A stretch of DNA of 64,000 bases from Gracilariopsis chorda (Eukaryota; Rhodophyta; Florideophyceae; Gracilariales; Gracilariaceae): the NCBI GenBank assembly GCA_003194525.1, contig NBIV01000012.1, positions 434,001-498,000 of the forward strand. Reading direction: 5' to 3'. The notes beneath the pieces were generated by a model. It did not search any database, was not told where the DNA came from, and worked only from the letters and a program-made list of their open reading frames with translations. Each line of letters starts with the position of its first letter. Position 1 is the stretch's first letter. The translations under genes were made by a program, and so were the position numbers. Below, piece after piece: positions 41,952 through 51,667 of the stretch.

Positions 41952-42962
41952 ATGGCCGACTCCTCCGCCGACTCCCCTGCCCTCGGCGGAGCCTCTTCTC
42001 CTGACCGACACAATTCTAACCTGCGTCGCCGCCTTGCTGCGGTTGTAACTCCTTCGTCACACCACCCCACTACTTCTAACAACCATGTGGCCCACTCCCA
42101 AGATACCACTTCGCATCCTTCGCAAGTTCATCCACCCCAGTCTCTGCCACCTCCTCCCCGTGCGCTAAATAACAACTTCAACGTCAGAGCGATGGCAGGT
42201 GCCATGGGTCTCGGCCTTATCACCGCAGCCGTTGGCGGCACCTACCTCCTCTCAGACAATGATACTGTCTTCCCGTTTGCCGTTGCTGCTTGCGTTGCAA
42301 CTTTCTCTTCAGTCATTCTTCGCCTTGCGCTCTCGGGTATTGTGGGTAATTCCCAACATGCCCGAGCGAGAGTGCGCCACTTTCGTCCCCATAGACATTT
42401 TACAGGAGAGCGCGCCGCCTATGTGCGTATCAGCCAGCGACTCGCTCTTATGGACCGCGACTTCACGGATGCAGACTATGAGCTTTTACTTGATTTGGAT
42501 AACAACAGTCAAAGGCTGAGGCGGTTTTTGGAAGGTGCAAGCGAAGAAGCTGTGGCACGTCTCCCTACCTTTATTTATCAAGACCCAGAAAAACTTCGCC
42601 AGCATAAGGAAAAGGCCTTAGAATGCTCGGACGAACCGGAAACAGTCGATGAAGAAGAACCCGTAGAACAGGAAATAACTGACAAGCACGTTGCAGAGGT
42701 TGTTCAACCAACTGAGGAACATGAAGGTGAACAACTTAAAAACCCTCTTCCTCAAACGTCAGAACTGGCAGATGTTACTGCAAAGCATTGTATTATATGT
42801 CTTGAAGATTTTGAACACGGAATGAAGATTCGTACACTGCCCTGCTTTCACCGTTTCATGGCCGAATGTATAGACCCGTGGTTGCAGCAACAAGCCAAAT
42901 GTCCGGTATGTAAGGAAAGCATTGACCAAGGGCTGCATACTTTGCCCCCCGGTTTTACTTAA
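41952..42962 (+). CDS. RING-H2-like membrane protein with a missing zinc ligand
   Basis: About 336 residues from the ATG at 41952 (MADSSADS; A at -3 and G at +4). Two hydrophobic helices are near residues 80-130 (GLGLITAAVGGTYLL and FPFAVAACVATFSSVIL). An acidic linker and a C-terminal RING-H2 follow (42785-42930): CIICLEDF, LPCFHRF, CIDPWL and CPVC. The position that should be His (or Cys) in C-x-H-x2-H-x2-C is Met (FHRFMAEC, codon ATG at 42858-42860). Either the site is degenerate or a sequence error lies here. The rest of the family pattern suggests a membrane-anchored E3 ubiquitin ligase. The upstream ATG at 41823 is an alternative. Confidence 0.78.
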   Translation: MADSSADSPALGGASSPDRHNSNLRRRLAAVVTPSSHHPTTSNNHVAHSQDTTSHPSQVHPPQSLPPPPRALNNNFNVRAMAGAMGLGLITAAVGGTYLLSDNDTVFPFAVAACVATFSSVILRLALSGIVGNSQHARARVRHFRPHRHFTGERAAYVRISQRLALMDRDFTDADYELLLDLDNNSQRLRRFLEGASEEAVARLPTFIYQDPEKLRQHKEKALECSDEPETVDEEEPVEQEITDKHVAEVVQPTEEHEGEQLKNPLPQTSELADVTAKHCIICLEDFEHGMKIRTLPCFHRFMAECIDPWLQQQAKCPVCKESIDQGLHTLPPGFT

Positions 42963-43370
42963 GAAACGAACTACACTCTGCCACTCGCAATGTATGTGCA
43001 ATATTTATATGTAATCCACATTACGGCAACTGCGGTACGTTGCAGCCTTGTTGGAGGCAGACAGCCTTCCTGGTGGCGGCTGCGCACTACTCTTCGTCCA
43101 TTTCACCGTGGTTCGGTCTCCTTTTATCAATTTTTGAACCTCGTAACGTCGATAGACGGCATGTCCCTGGCATTCGGGATAGACCACTTCAGCACGGTGA
43201 TTTTAGTAGTTGAACTGTTTACTAAGCTTCCTATTGTGTACAAAAACAAAAAACGAACGTTATTTCATAACAGTTTCTTACGGGAATTTTCCACAAGGTG
43301 TGTTCCTCTTAACAACGGCCTTTCGATTAGAAGAATGTCGCGTTTCATGTTAGTATTTCGGTTTCAGCAA
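42963..43370. other. Intergenic between convergent genes
   Basis: 408 bp of 3' flanks; nothing recognised. Confidence 0.4.
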
Positions 43371-45038
43371 TCACTGCTCTTGCTCATGTCTCTGCTGAAG
43401 CTGAAGACGTTGAGTACATGTCTCGCTCAATTGTTGCCGAAATATTGTGCTCTGAACATTCACCTCTAAGTTCTTCACTAGAAGTTTGATTATTTCCCAG
43501 TCAAGTGCGCTGAGCTCAGAGTCCTCGACGATCGAATGAATGCTCAGCATCTTGGTTGGATCTATTACTGTCGCGAAGAACGCGTAGATGCGCATAAAGT
43601 TGGGACTTGTTGCTATGATTTCTGGCATAACGCTGGAGTGCGGGGGTTTTGCCCCATTGGAAGCACCAAGAACATTTGTTGATCCACTTGCAGAAGACTC
43701 TCTTCCCAGATCTGATCCACCAGGCTCTGGCTCGATGGCTGTTGCTTCTGCCGCAGTTTGGGCACTTCCCAAGGGAGGTCTTTCACCACTCGCGGGAATA
43801 CGCTCGATGCTCGTGTGGTTCATTTGTGCAGGAGATACGCATGTCATCGGAGATGGCGATGCCATGTGCAAGTCTCGATTAAACAGTGGTTCTTGTTTGG
43901 GAAGATTGGGAGTGTTTCTAGGGGTGAGTTCTGTTGAGGTTGTCGATCGCATTGCTGATGACACGGGCGGTGTGCTGGGCACGGGTGTTCTGCCGGCTGC
44001 GTGTTGATGCTGCATCATCTGAAGAAACGCCTGCTGCCTGTCTATGGCATGGGTGAGAGGAATAGCTGTTTGGAAATTCAACGGAGGCGTCCCGACCACG
44101 CCGTTTAGTTGCTGTTGGGGCGGCCGGTGTTGCTGCCGTTGTTGCACGGCGACCAAATCACTGGGGTCACTAAGACGCGGAGAAATGGTCTTGGCGGTTC
44201 GAGCAGGCTGCGAGGTGTTCCCTTGTTGCGGTGGTCGCATAGCAGCTAGCGGATGTCGGTAGCCCATATACGGCGAAGGTTGGGCATGTAGACTCAAGGC
44301 GTGCAGGGAGTACATGTGAGGAGTTACAGGCAGGTGCGGGATTGGTGTTCCCGGTAAGGTGAATGCCATGGGATGCTGATGAGGGCTACCCATAGGGGTT
44401 GATAGCGGTATTGACATTTGGGGTTGGTGCGGTAGAACGGGTTGCTGGGCGCTCGAAGGGGGTGTGGTAGAGGTGGCCGGGTTCTGTTTCCTCTTCTGTC
44501 GCGGCGGAGGGATGTGTTCACCGGTGTTGTTCTTCTGGACCTTTATGAAGTACTTTTGCGCATGCGAACGGATCTGAATGACGTTCTTGGTTCGCACGTG
44601 GCCCTCAATCTGCTTCCACGATCGACCGTACTTTTTCAGCGCCTCGAGGAAGAGTTGGTGCTCTTCAGGGGTCCAGATCTCTCTGTTCTTAGTGATGACG
44701 TATTTCTTTCGTGGTTTCTTCGCGGGCGGTCCGTTTGCACCGGAGTGCTTGTTCTTCGGATCAGTGGCAGAGGCGGAATTCTTCTTTTCGCTTCTTTTCG
44801 GGGTTGTGGGTTGGGAGGGGGATGGCATGGCTCTGGAAGGGGGCGTGGGGGTGTGTGGTGGTAGGATTGGAGAGGATACGATGTGTTTGTCGGGGGCTAG
44901 ATGCGGAGGCGGTGAAGGTGAGGGGTGGGATGAGGGAGGGATGGATTGGGGAGGTATGGTGGCGGGCCGGGTGCTTCCGGGCTGAGAAGGAGATGCGTGG
45001 AACGCATTGGTGGAGGGGTGCTTCTCTTGAGCAGTCAT
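43371..45038 (-). CDS. RVE8/LHY-like SHAQKYF MYB transcription factor
   Basis: A 555-residue protein from the first ATG (45038); the frame is open upstream only via GTG. A single MYB repeat near residues 110-165 has [28 protein letters not shown] and the diagnostic SHAQKYF. The middle is Pro/Gln/Ser-rich. The C-terminal block [13 protein letters not shown] followed by [15 protein letters not shown] resembles the LCL domain of plant REVEILLE proteins of the RVE8 type (roughly VYSFI.S.FDP ... LLMRNL..NL). In plants these factors bind evening elements and set clock phase. Whether the algal protein has that role is inference. This architecture is the best lineage clue in the window. Confidence 0.85.
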   Translation of the reverse strand: MTAQEKHPSTNAFHASPSQPGSTRPATIPPQSIPPSSHPSPSPPPHLAPDKHIVSSPILPPHTPTPPSRAMPSPSQPTTPKRSEKKNSASATDPKNKHSGANGPPAKKPRKKYVITKNREIWTPEEHQLFLEALKKYGRSWKQIEGHVRTKNVIQIRSHAQKYFIKVQKNNTGEHIPPPRQKRKQNPATSTTPPSSAQQPVLPHQPQMSIPLSTPMGSPHQHPMAFTLPGTPIPHLPVTPHMYSLHALSLHAQPSPYMGYRHPLAAMRPPQQGNTSQPARTAKTISPRLSDPSDLVAVQQRQQHRPPQQQLNGVVGTPPLNFQTAIPLTHAIDRQQAFLQMMQHQHAAGRTPVPSTPPVSSAMRSTTSTELTPRNTPNLPKQEPLFNRDLHMASPSPMTCVSPAQMNHTSIERIPASGERPPLGSAQTAAEATAIEPEPGGSDLGRESSASGSTNVLGASNGAKPPHSSVMPEIIATSPNFMRIYAFFATVIDPTKMLSIHSIVEDSELSALDWEIIKLLVKNLEVNVQSTIFRQQLSETCTQRLQLQQRHEQEQ

Positions 45039-45866
45039 TTGTAGCGGGAAACTGGGGAGGGGGCGGCGAAGGTAAGGGCGTGAACGGAGGGGACGTAGAG
45101 TATTGTCGGGGGAGAAGAGGTCGCGGCGCAGGCGGCATGGCACTGGCTAAGAATGGTGGTGTGGATAAGGCGGCGGGCACGCGTATGTCGCCAGCGGTGT
45201 TGCGCGGCGGGGGCGGGGGGGGGATTGAGGGTTGTCGGGTGGTTAGCGCGCTTGACATGCGCACAAGGAGCGGCGGCGGGCTGCGCAGAGCAACGTATCT
45301 ATGGCCAACCGCTTGAGTTTCTGATCGCGCGCGGCAGGCGCAGACGCGCAGTTAAGAATGAGAAGAGAGCGCGATTCTGCGGTGCGCAACATGAATGGAC
45401 AACAGCGTGCGGTCAATATCTGCTTAGATTTTTGTTGTGAGGCTGTTGTGGAAAGATATTTTGCGCCACTGCCCTCTCCGGCTGACACTTGGCCCAACAG
45501 CTGCTCCGCACAAAATATCTTCCAATGCGTTTCCATTCTGCGCCTCGTGCACCTCTTGCGTCCGTGTTGCCGTCCACTGCGCCCAACGTGGAACCGTCGC
45601 TGTGCTGTTCCCACTGCGCACTTGCCAGTCTTCGAACGCCCCGCTCTTCACCGCTCCTTGTACACCTGGCATACTCATACACGTGTCCAGTGGCTTTCGC
45701 ACAGTTGTTCGCCACTTCTGAGTGATAACTCTGTCATATAGTCAAAACTGTGATGATAGTCGCAGCTGGTACACGTATATCATCCACCACAAACTCTTCT
45801 TCTTCCATCGGCGGTTGCCATCCACGCCGGCCGATTCGCGCAGCGGCTTCCGTCCGTGACGTCAAC
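45039..45866. other. Divergent upstream region of the MYB and DUF4602 genes
   Basis: GC-rich on the MYB side, with a G-run near 45215. Holds copy 2 of the 46-nt element (45750-45795). Short frames here are not supported. Confidence 0.45.
45750..45795 (+). repeat. Copy 2 of the duplicated ~46-nt element
   Basis: GTGATGATAG then GCAGCTGGTACACGT and CCACCACA, matching 6163-6206 with about four substitutions. It lies 72 nt upstream of the preferred DUF4602 start. Confidence 0.6.
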
Positions 45867-46577
45867 ATGCAAGATCTTCATCCCCCACCTCCGCCCTCAG
45901 ATGACTCCGATATAGAAAGTCTGCTGATGAAGCGCCTGATGGAACCGCTATCCACGCCCCGCCGTCAACAACTCCCTCAAGCGCAGAACGAACAATCGCA
46001 AACCCAACCCGACAGCGTAACCCCTCGAAAGCGAATCGCCCATCTGGGACGCCGACGTAAACGTCCCCGTCCCGAACGAGTCACTCAGCTCGAAGCCATT
46101 CGAAACTCATTCGCGGAAAAGTCAAACGATGCCCAAGAGGCAGCACTGGCCCTCGCAATGGTCCGACCACTACGAACACTCACTTCGCCCAACAAAGCCA
46201 CATCCCCGTCCACTCAATCCACGCGCGCTACCAATTCCGTCATCAAAGTGCGCGAATTTCCACAACCAATGGCCAAAAATACGCCCACGTCCGGGGAGCA
46301 ACAACCCCAACAGGAAGCATTTACTGTCGATGCGTCCCGCTTTGTGGACACTCACAGACGTGAAGTCGGCCGCTTCGGTTCGCAGGCGCTTCATCGACGC
46401 GATCGCAACAAGTATGAACTTGCACAACTTATCAAGCTGGGATGTCGAAAACCAAAGGGTCAGAAAATGCCCATAGCGCTCCTCCAAAAGCACCGGAAGC
46501 GCAACAAAATGAAGGCGCAGAAGAAAAAGGAACAAGATCTTGCATCTGGTATGCTGTTGCGTTCCAAGCGCAAGTAA
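45867..46577 (+). CDS. DUF4602/C1orf131-like basic protein
   Basis: A 236-residue protein from the ATG at 45867 (MQDLHPPP). An earlier in-frame ATG at 45753 is less likely because the bases there belong to the 46-nt repeat. The C-terminal ~90 residues (FTVDASRFVDTHRREVGRFG, then RDRNKYELAQLIKLGCRKPKGQKMP, then a Lys/Arg-rich tail) fit the DUF4602 pattern: a conserved R..V..FG..al, a LG..pPK-type segment and basic ends. Its human member C1orf131 is a small-subunit processome factor. The N-terminal half is polar and basic with RRKRPRP. Nucleolar role is inferred from the family. Confidence 0.55.
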   Translation: MQDLHPPPPPSDDSDIESLLMKRLMEPLSTPRRQQLPQAQNEQSQTQPDSVTPRKRIAHLGRRRKRPRPERVTQLEAIRNSFAEKSNDAQEAALALAMVRPLRTLTSPNKATSPSTQSTRATNSVIKVREFPQPMAKNTPTSGEQQPQQEAFTVDASRFVDTHRREVGRFGSQALHRRDRNKYELAQLIKLGCRKPKGQKMPIALLQKHRKRNKMKAQKKKEQDLASGMLLRSKRK

Positions 46578-46653
46578 CTGCATTTTGTTTCTTTGTCCTT
46601 CAAAATGACATGCGTGCAGCAGTGCTCACTTCGTTTAGCTTCTTGCAAACGAG

Positions 46654-47433
46654 TTAAGATAAACCTTTCGCTGCCAGTATGCGTTCTACGTACTTTCCAG
46701 TTATGTCAACTTCGACGTTCACCGCGTCACCCTTGCTTTTCAACGCTGTCACTACGTGCGCTTGCGTGTACGCGATCATCATGAACGTAAACGAGTTTTG
46801 CTCATCCAAAACGTCACACACTGTTAGGCTTGTACCATCAACAGCCACGTACCCCTTTTCCACCACGTACTTCATGTATTCCCTAGGTATCCCTATCGTG
46901 AACCATATCGCGTCCTTCTCCTTCCTGATGTCTGTTATCGTGCCTGTACAATCGACATGTCCTTGAACGACATGCCCTCCGAATCGCCCATCCGCAGCCA
47001 GACTCCGTTCCAAGTTCACTTTGCTCCCAGTTTTAAGATCTCCCAAGTTCGTCCTCCGCAGCGTTTCGGGAGCTAATCCAAAATTAAAACTGCCCGCTTC
47101 GAGCGTAGTTACAGTTAGACATGTTCCGTTTACAGAAATGCTGTCTCCAAGACTCACACCTGCCAGCGTCCTCTCAGCTGCGATAGTCATGTTGGCGCCG
47201 CCCTCTTCAGAGTCAAGCTTTTCAATCGATATCACAGTCCCTAGTTCTTCTACGATACCAGTGAACACCATTTTCATCCCAGTCCGTCCATTCTCACACC
47301 CACACAAACGAGCTCGTCGGCTTCTCACGGGAGATAGAGGAATGAAGTGTTGCGTTTTTAAAACAGGCGCGTAAGGTCTTTTTGAATTCAAGAGCTGGGA
47401 CTTAAATGCGTTCGCTACAAAAGCGGAGATCAT
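46654..47433 (-). CDS. RIBE: Riboflavin synthase, with N-terminal presequence
   Basis: Last step of riboflavin synthesis: two 6,7-dimethyl-8-ribityllumazine molecules give riboflavin and a pyrimidine. The protein has two lumazine-binding repeats. The first starts MVFTGIVEELG with VNGTCLTV and FGLAPETLRRTNLG. The second starts GGHVVQGHVD with VDGTSLTV and FMMIAYTQ. Residues 1-52 (start ATG at 47433) precede the family core and are rich in Ser, Arg and Lys, with few acidic residues, suggesting a plastid transit peptide. A complete 259-residue frame, convergent with the DUF4602 gene only 76 bp away. Confidence 0.93.
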   Translation of the reverse strand: MISAFVANAFKSQLLNSKRPYAPVLKTQHFIPLSPVRSRRARLCGCENGRTGMKMVFTGIVEELGTVISIEKLDSEEGGANMTIAAERTLAGVSLGDSISVNGTCLTVTTLEAGSFNFGLAPETLRRTNLGDLKTGSKVNLERSLAADGRFGGHVVQGHVDCTGTITDIRKEKDAIWFTIGIPREYMKYVVEKGYVAVDGTSLTVCDVLDEQNSFTFMMIAYTQAHVVTALKSKGDAVNVEVDITGKYVERILAAKGLS

Positions 47434-48326
47434 CGTCGGTACTTTGAGAAATGAGAACCTAATGTGTGGAAAAGCCTAGATGCGGAGCTTGGTTGTATCG
47501 CAACAAAGGCTGTTCTAGGAGGCCTTCTGATACTCTCTCCTCTCCCCCAGACCGTGAAGCAGTATAAACAAATAAGAAGGAATAACGAATTCTACACATA
47601 CACTTGACGTGAAACGTACTGATACCGTACTCGGGTATCTGCTCTACTACTAGCAGCTAGTACATAGTGTTTCTGTTTCAGCTCACTCTTCTGTACGGCG
47701 CAGGTCACCCTTTTTTCCCCCTCATCCCTGGCTGAATTGAACGATTTCACATCATGATTCTATTCTACCAAGCGGTCTGCTCCGGGAATTTAAGGTAGCG
47801 CATACACGTATGAAACGTTCTACATCAGCAATCGATCCCATGCATTTGTATCTACAGTGTAGATTGGAAGCACGTAGATATCTAGACATAATCGCGTGAA
47901 TGTTTTAGGTTTCTTCGCATCCACGGCGCATTGGGGAAAAGACAGGCATTCTATGAACGTGATAACGAGGACACAGTGCAAGCGAAGTGTAGAAACGAAT
48001 AGCCCGAAGTCACGACCAATTGAGCCGTTGTGGTAACCAGTTCATCAGCACATCAGGAATGCCCAAGTGCTAACATTTTCAACTGCTAGCCCACAATGTA
48101 GCGTCGCCCTTGAAGAAGTTTCAGCTTCGCGTTGCCCGCCCGAGCAATTACCCTTAAAGCTTGAAAGTTTCCCCCATCCAACAGCCAGGGACCCCTCTGC
48201 GTTGTGTGTAGAACGTTTTAAAGATAGAGAGCACAATCATGACTTGTACGACCAACCGCAAGTAAGACAGAATTAATGTGTCAAACTGGGAATCAAATTT
48301 TGCAACAAAAACGAAAGAAAGACTAG
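47434..48326. other. Intergenic, nothing identified
   Basis: Gene-poor; no supported frame. Confidence 0.4.
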
Positions 48327-48725
48327 TTCTTCTTCTTCTTCTTTATGGGCGCACATTGTCTATTTGCGACGCTGTGGTAGAGCTTATCATAATTCCTTCT
48401 CAATCTCTCAACAACTAAGGTTAACCGCTAGCTACTCCTCTTGAATGACAAGTTCTCTGAAAGAGATCTAGAGAGAGAGGTTCTTCTCAATGTAACCCCT
48501 ACCGTAGTCTTGGAATTAGAGACGCGAGCTCATGTAAACACACACACACACAAGTTCTCTCTATCCCGTTACACCAGTCCTAACTTCCGACTCAAAATAT
48601 TGTTGATGGCTGTTGCTTGCTCCCACCCTGCTGCAGCCGTGTTACGCTCACCAACTAGTATTCCAAGACGTAGTAGAATGGTACAAAACTTCTGCGGGGA
48701 GACCCGAATGTATAATCCATTTCGT
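48327..48725 (-). repeat. (GAA)n-tailed repeat, copy A, interrupted by a LINE
   Basis: On the plus strand it begins (TTC)5 TTTATGGG and CACATT, which on the minus strand is a repeat ending in (GAA)n. The same order of blocks occurs at 49598-49897: GTGGTAGA, TCTCT.TCCCGT, GACTGCTGC-like, CAGCCGTGTT.CGCTCAC, CTTCT.CGGG.AGACCCGA. A LINE 3' end (48459-48549) sits inside this copy. The outer end is approximate. Confidence 0.65.
48459..48549 (+). mobile_element. 5'-truncated LINE, copy 4 (nested)
   Basis: The last ~80 bp of the LINE 3' end plus a short (CA)n tail, flanked by the 11-bp target-site duplication ACAAGTTCTCT (48448-48458 and 48550-48560). It is inserted into repeat copy A and is therefore younger than it. 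Confidence 0.85.
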
Positions 48726-49597
48726 TCTGGCGCGTTTCGCCATTAGATATGTGAAACGGCAGATCAAATGCACCGCAGCGTGTAGATGTCTGCATGAACG
48801 GTTTTGTTGACGGCTATACAAGTAAAGGGTCCATGGTGACGTTTCTGGGTTTGTCCAAGGCTTGGGATCGCTTGATGAGCGACCCAAAGAATGAACTTCA
48901 TTCAATGAAGTGCGGCACCTGTCGCATAAGACAATCCCCCTGTGTCTAGCGCGCATGCAAAAACGGCAAAAAAGGGCAGCTTTTGTAGACAATGCGACGT
49001 TGTCTGTCCAGGTATAGAAACGGCCCCTAGCGATATCGAATGCAGCTCTTCGGTTGCGGCTGCTGCTTTGAGATGAATGTGGACGGCGAGCTTGAGACCC
49101 TGCCCATATCAATGTCTACCTATGAATACAAACTCTTTAACCTCACGTTCGTCAATACCTTCCCGTGCATCTCGAAATGATGTAGTTAATTAGCGGTTGT
49201 GAATTCGATCGTACATCTTTTTACGTCATGTCTGAACTCTCTCTCTCGGCTGATTGGTAAGCTGTCTTCCTCTACTAAAAAATCCTGAGAAAGAAAACAA
49301 ACAGTCCTATTGAGATGAACATTCAGATCTGACCAGTTTGCTCTACGTACCCAGGTTGTGGAAATTGTCGATTGTTGTTCCACATTTGGATCCCTTCTCT
49401 TAGCTGGTGTCACAGTAACAAAGCCGAAGTGAGTCAAACGCATTGATGAAACCTGTGCTGAACAGACGTTTCTGTTCTTCCTTGATATATGGTATAGATT
49501 TCAAGTTTCCCTTTCACTTACGAAGAAATGGCGTTCGAGATATCAGCAAATTAGTGGCTTGTCTGACTATTTTTCCGGCTGCCAAGCGCGACTACCG
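48726..49597. other. Intergenic, nothing identified
   Basis: No supported gene. Confidence 0.4.
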
Positions 49598-49897
49598 TTC
49601 TTCTTCTTCTTCTTCTTTTTTATGGGCACACATTACCTGATTACGGCATTGTGGTAGAATCTAACTCTACAGGGGAGCTTTTCTTCGTCTAGCATGCTAA
49701 ACTCTATGTACGTAAAGCTCCTCGGAAAGAAAGATTTTCTCTGTCCCGTAGTACCAATCTCTATTCATGTCCCCGGAATGTAGCCGATGACTGCTGCTTA
49801 TTCTCACCTTGCAGCAGCCGTGTTGCGCTCACTAGCTACTATCTCGGAACATGGAAAGATTAGTACCAAGCTTCTACGGGAAGACCCGAGATCGGAT
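49598..49897 (-). repeat. (GAA)n-tailed repeat, copy B
   Basis: (TTC)6 TTTTTTATGGG at the plus-strand left edge, matching copy A throughout. TACCGTT flanks it at 49593-49599 and 49898-49904, a possible 7-bp target-site duplication. No protein is encoded; it may be a SINE-like or truncated element. Confidence 0.65.
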
Positions 49898-49904
49898 TAC
49901 CGTT

Positions 49905-50369
49905 GTTACGTTCATTCAGTAATGTGGTAACTGGTAATACGGGGAAAGAAGGGCGAACGTCCTCAGGGTAGTTACTAGTTCTTACTATTCTGCTTCTTGT
50001 TCTGACACGTATCTGTTAGCTATTCGAGGCTTCTTTAATCAGTAAGACATTGCTTAAGAAAACTCTGTTCAGCAGGGCATTACTGATTAAAGAATCCTCG
50101 AATGGCATTGCAGGCCCGCTCGCCATCGCTTCTGACAGACTGTTGGGAGTGACTATCATAAGCGAATGCGTATTCACATGTACCTGCCCGGCTAGAGGGT
50201 GTTGGAATTCTTGCAGAGAGAGAAGTACGTTGGTAAGGACTCTTACCACACTTTCGGAAGTAGTAGCATCCGCTACAAACAAACAGCAACATAGAAACCT
50301 ATAATCTCAATTGCGGAGGTTTTAGATGAACGCGCAAGTGAAAGTTGGAACCGACTCATGCACGTTTTA
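49905..50369. other. Intergenic downstream of PRKRIP1 with a foldback
   Basis: Includes the 24-bp-arm foldback at 50022-50103. No gene is recognised. Confidence 0.4.
50022..50103. other. 24-bp-arm foldback with 34-nt loop
   Basis: ATTCGAGGCTTCTTTAATCAG plus TAA (50022-50045) pairs with 50080-50103 over 24 bp with one mismatch. It resembles a pre-microRNA or MITE-like foldback; strand is unknown. Confidence 0.6.
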
Positions 50370-50861
50370 TTAAGCATCGCTCGTTGTTAATTCCGTTTGG
50401 CGCACTTCCTTGTTCTCACCCCTGCTTTCCTGCTCACCTTCTTGTTTGTCAGCGGATGCCTTCCCTTCACTAGATTCAGGGTCTGCTATAGGCGAAGGCG
50501 GGCCTGAAGTAGCAAAGATAGGATCCGTTCTTTCCAGAAGTGAATCCTTACGATTTGATCGAGCTTGTTTGCGCTTCCTTCTAAGATCAATTTTTCTCCG
50601 ACGCTTGGCGGCACGCTTCTGTGTTTTAAGTTCCTCTTTTGAATACCTTTCTCTTTCAGCCCTCTGTTGATCTTCCAAACCCCTTCTGTCTGTAGCTTCC
50701 TTTTCCAATTGCTCGATACGGTCAAGCTCGCGGCGTCGTTGGTGTCGATAAGAGTGGAAATCGCCGCTGCTAGCCCCTGCGATGCTACTGGACACATTTT
50801 TTGCCTCTTCACTGCGGGAATTTGCGGTTTCTGATTTAAGACTAACTCCGTTCTCCTTCAT
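50370..50861 (-). CDS. PRKRIP1: PRKRIP1-like spliceosome-associated protein
   Basis: From the ATG at 50861 (MKENGVSL), 163 residues. The core AGASSGDFHSYRHQRRRELDRI matches the SG.FH.YR..RR.E signature of PRKRIP1/DUF1168. A long basic helix follows (KTQKRAAKRRRKIDLRRKRKQ), then a disordered acidic tail. Human PRKRIP1 (~184 residues) binds the spliceosome and double-stranded RNA. The frame is open further upstream only from a TTG; TTTTTGCAG at ~50963-50970 looks like an acceptor, so an upstream exon cannot be excluded. Confidence 0.75.
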   Translation of the reverse strand: MKENGVSLKSETANSRSEEAKNVSSSIAGASSGDFHSYRHQRRRELDRIEQLEKEATDRRGLEDQQRAERERYSKEELKTQKRAAKRRRKIDLRRKRKQARSNRKDSLLERTDPIFATSGPPSPIADPESSEGKASADKQEGEQESRGENKEVRQTELTTSDA

Positions 50862-51667
50862 CGTTGCAGTTGGTCGATCCAGAGGATGGCGGTGATGGGC
50901 CACCGTTTGGTGAGTTAGGCCGTCTTCTTGGTTGACCCCTTTCCAATTACAATAATTGACCTGCAAAAAGGAGCCCCTCTTACGTGAGAAGTGGTTATAG
51001 GTTTCCTTTGCAATTGAGAAGGCTACACGTACTGATCACTGAAAACCGAGCAGTGATGCCCACGGGCTCGAGGCGTTTGTCTGGGGTCTTAGTAGTTTAG
51101 ATAAGTTCGTCTTTTCTTGCTATCGTCACATCATCGCGAACCTCACTGACCAGGCTAGCTAGGAGCGCTTTTTTCACACAAGGAGAAACCGATTCTGGTA
51201 GCACTGTTAGCGACTCACCGCAATGTAGATATCGGATCAGAATAGAGCGCAAAATTTGTTTTCGCGCACGGTGAAGGGGGGGGGGGGGGGGGGGGGCGGG
51301 GCGAAAATCCAAGTCACGCACTTCAACAAATGGCAATGCTAACAAATGGCGCCGGATCGCGAACGCAGAGATACGAGTCTAACCATTATTTTAGTTACAT
51401 GAGTTATAAAGATCCAACTATAACAAAAAACAAAACAAAACAGAAAGATTGCATTCTCACATAGCGTGATCATGGAATCGTCGCCCTTCTTCCTCTTAAA
51501 AATCACTCCCCAACTCCACAACGAGTTGTACTTCTTCTGTCGCCTCGCCCCGGAAACAGTAAAGGTCAAGATCAGAAAGAACAACACACCGATGGCAATG
51601 TCGATGATCAAAGCAAGTGCAAGTCATTCTAATCAAAGCATCAGCGTTCCAAAGAAACAATGCAAGT
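50862..51667. other. Intergenic with a 21-G homopolymer
   Basis: G21 at 51276-51296. A minus-strand frame at 51339-51611 with a hydrophobic start (FFLILTF) lies in the tubulin 3' flank; I do not call it. Nothing else. Confidence 0.4.
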
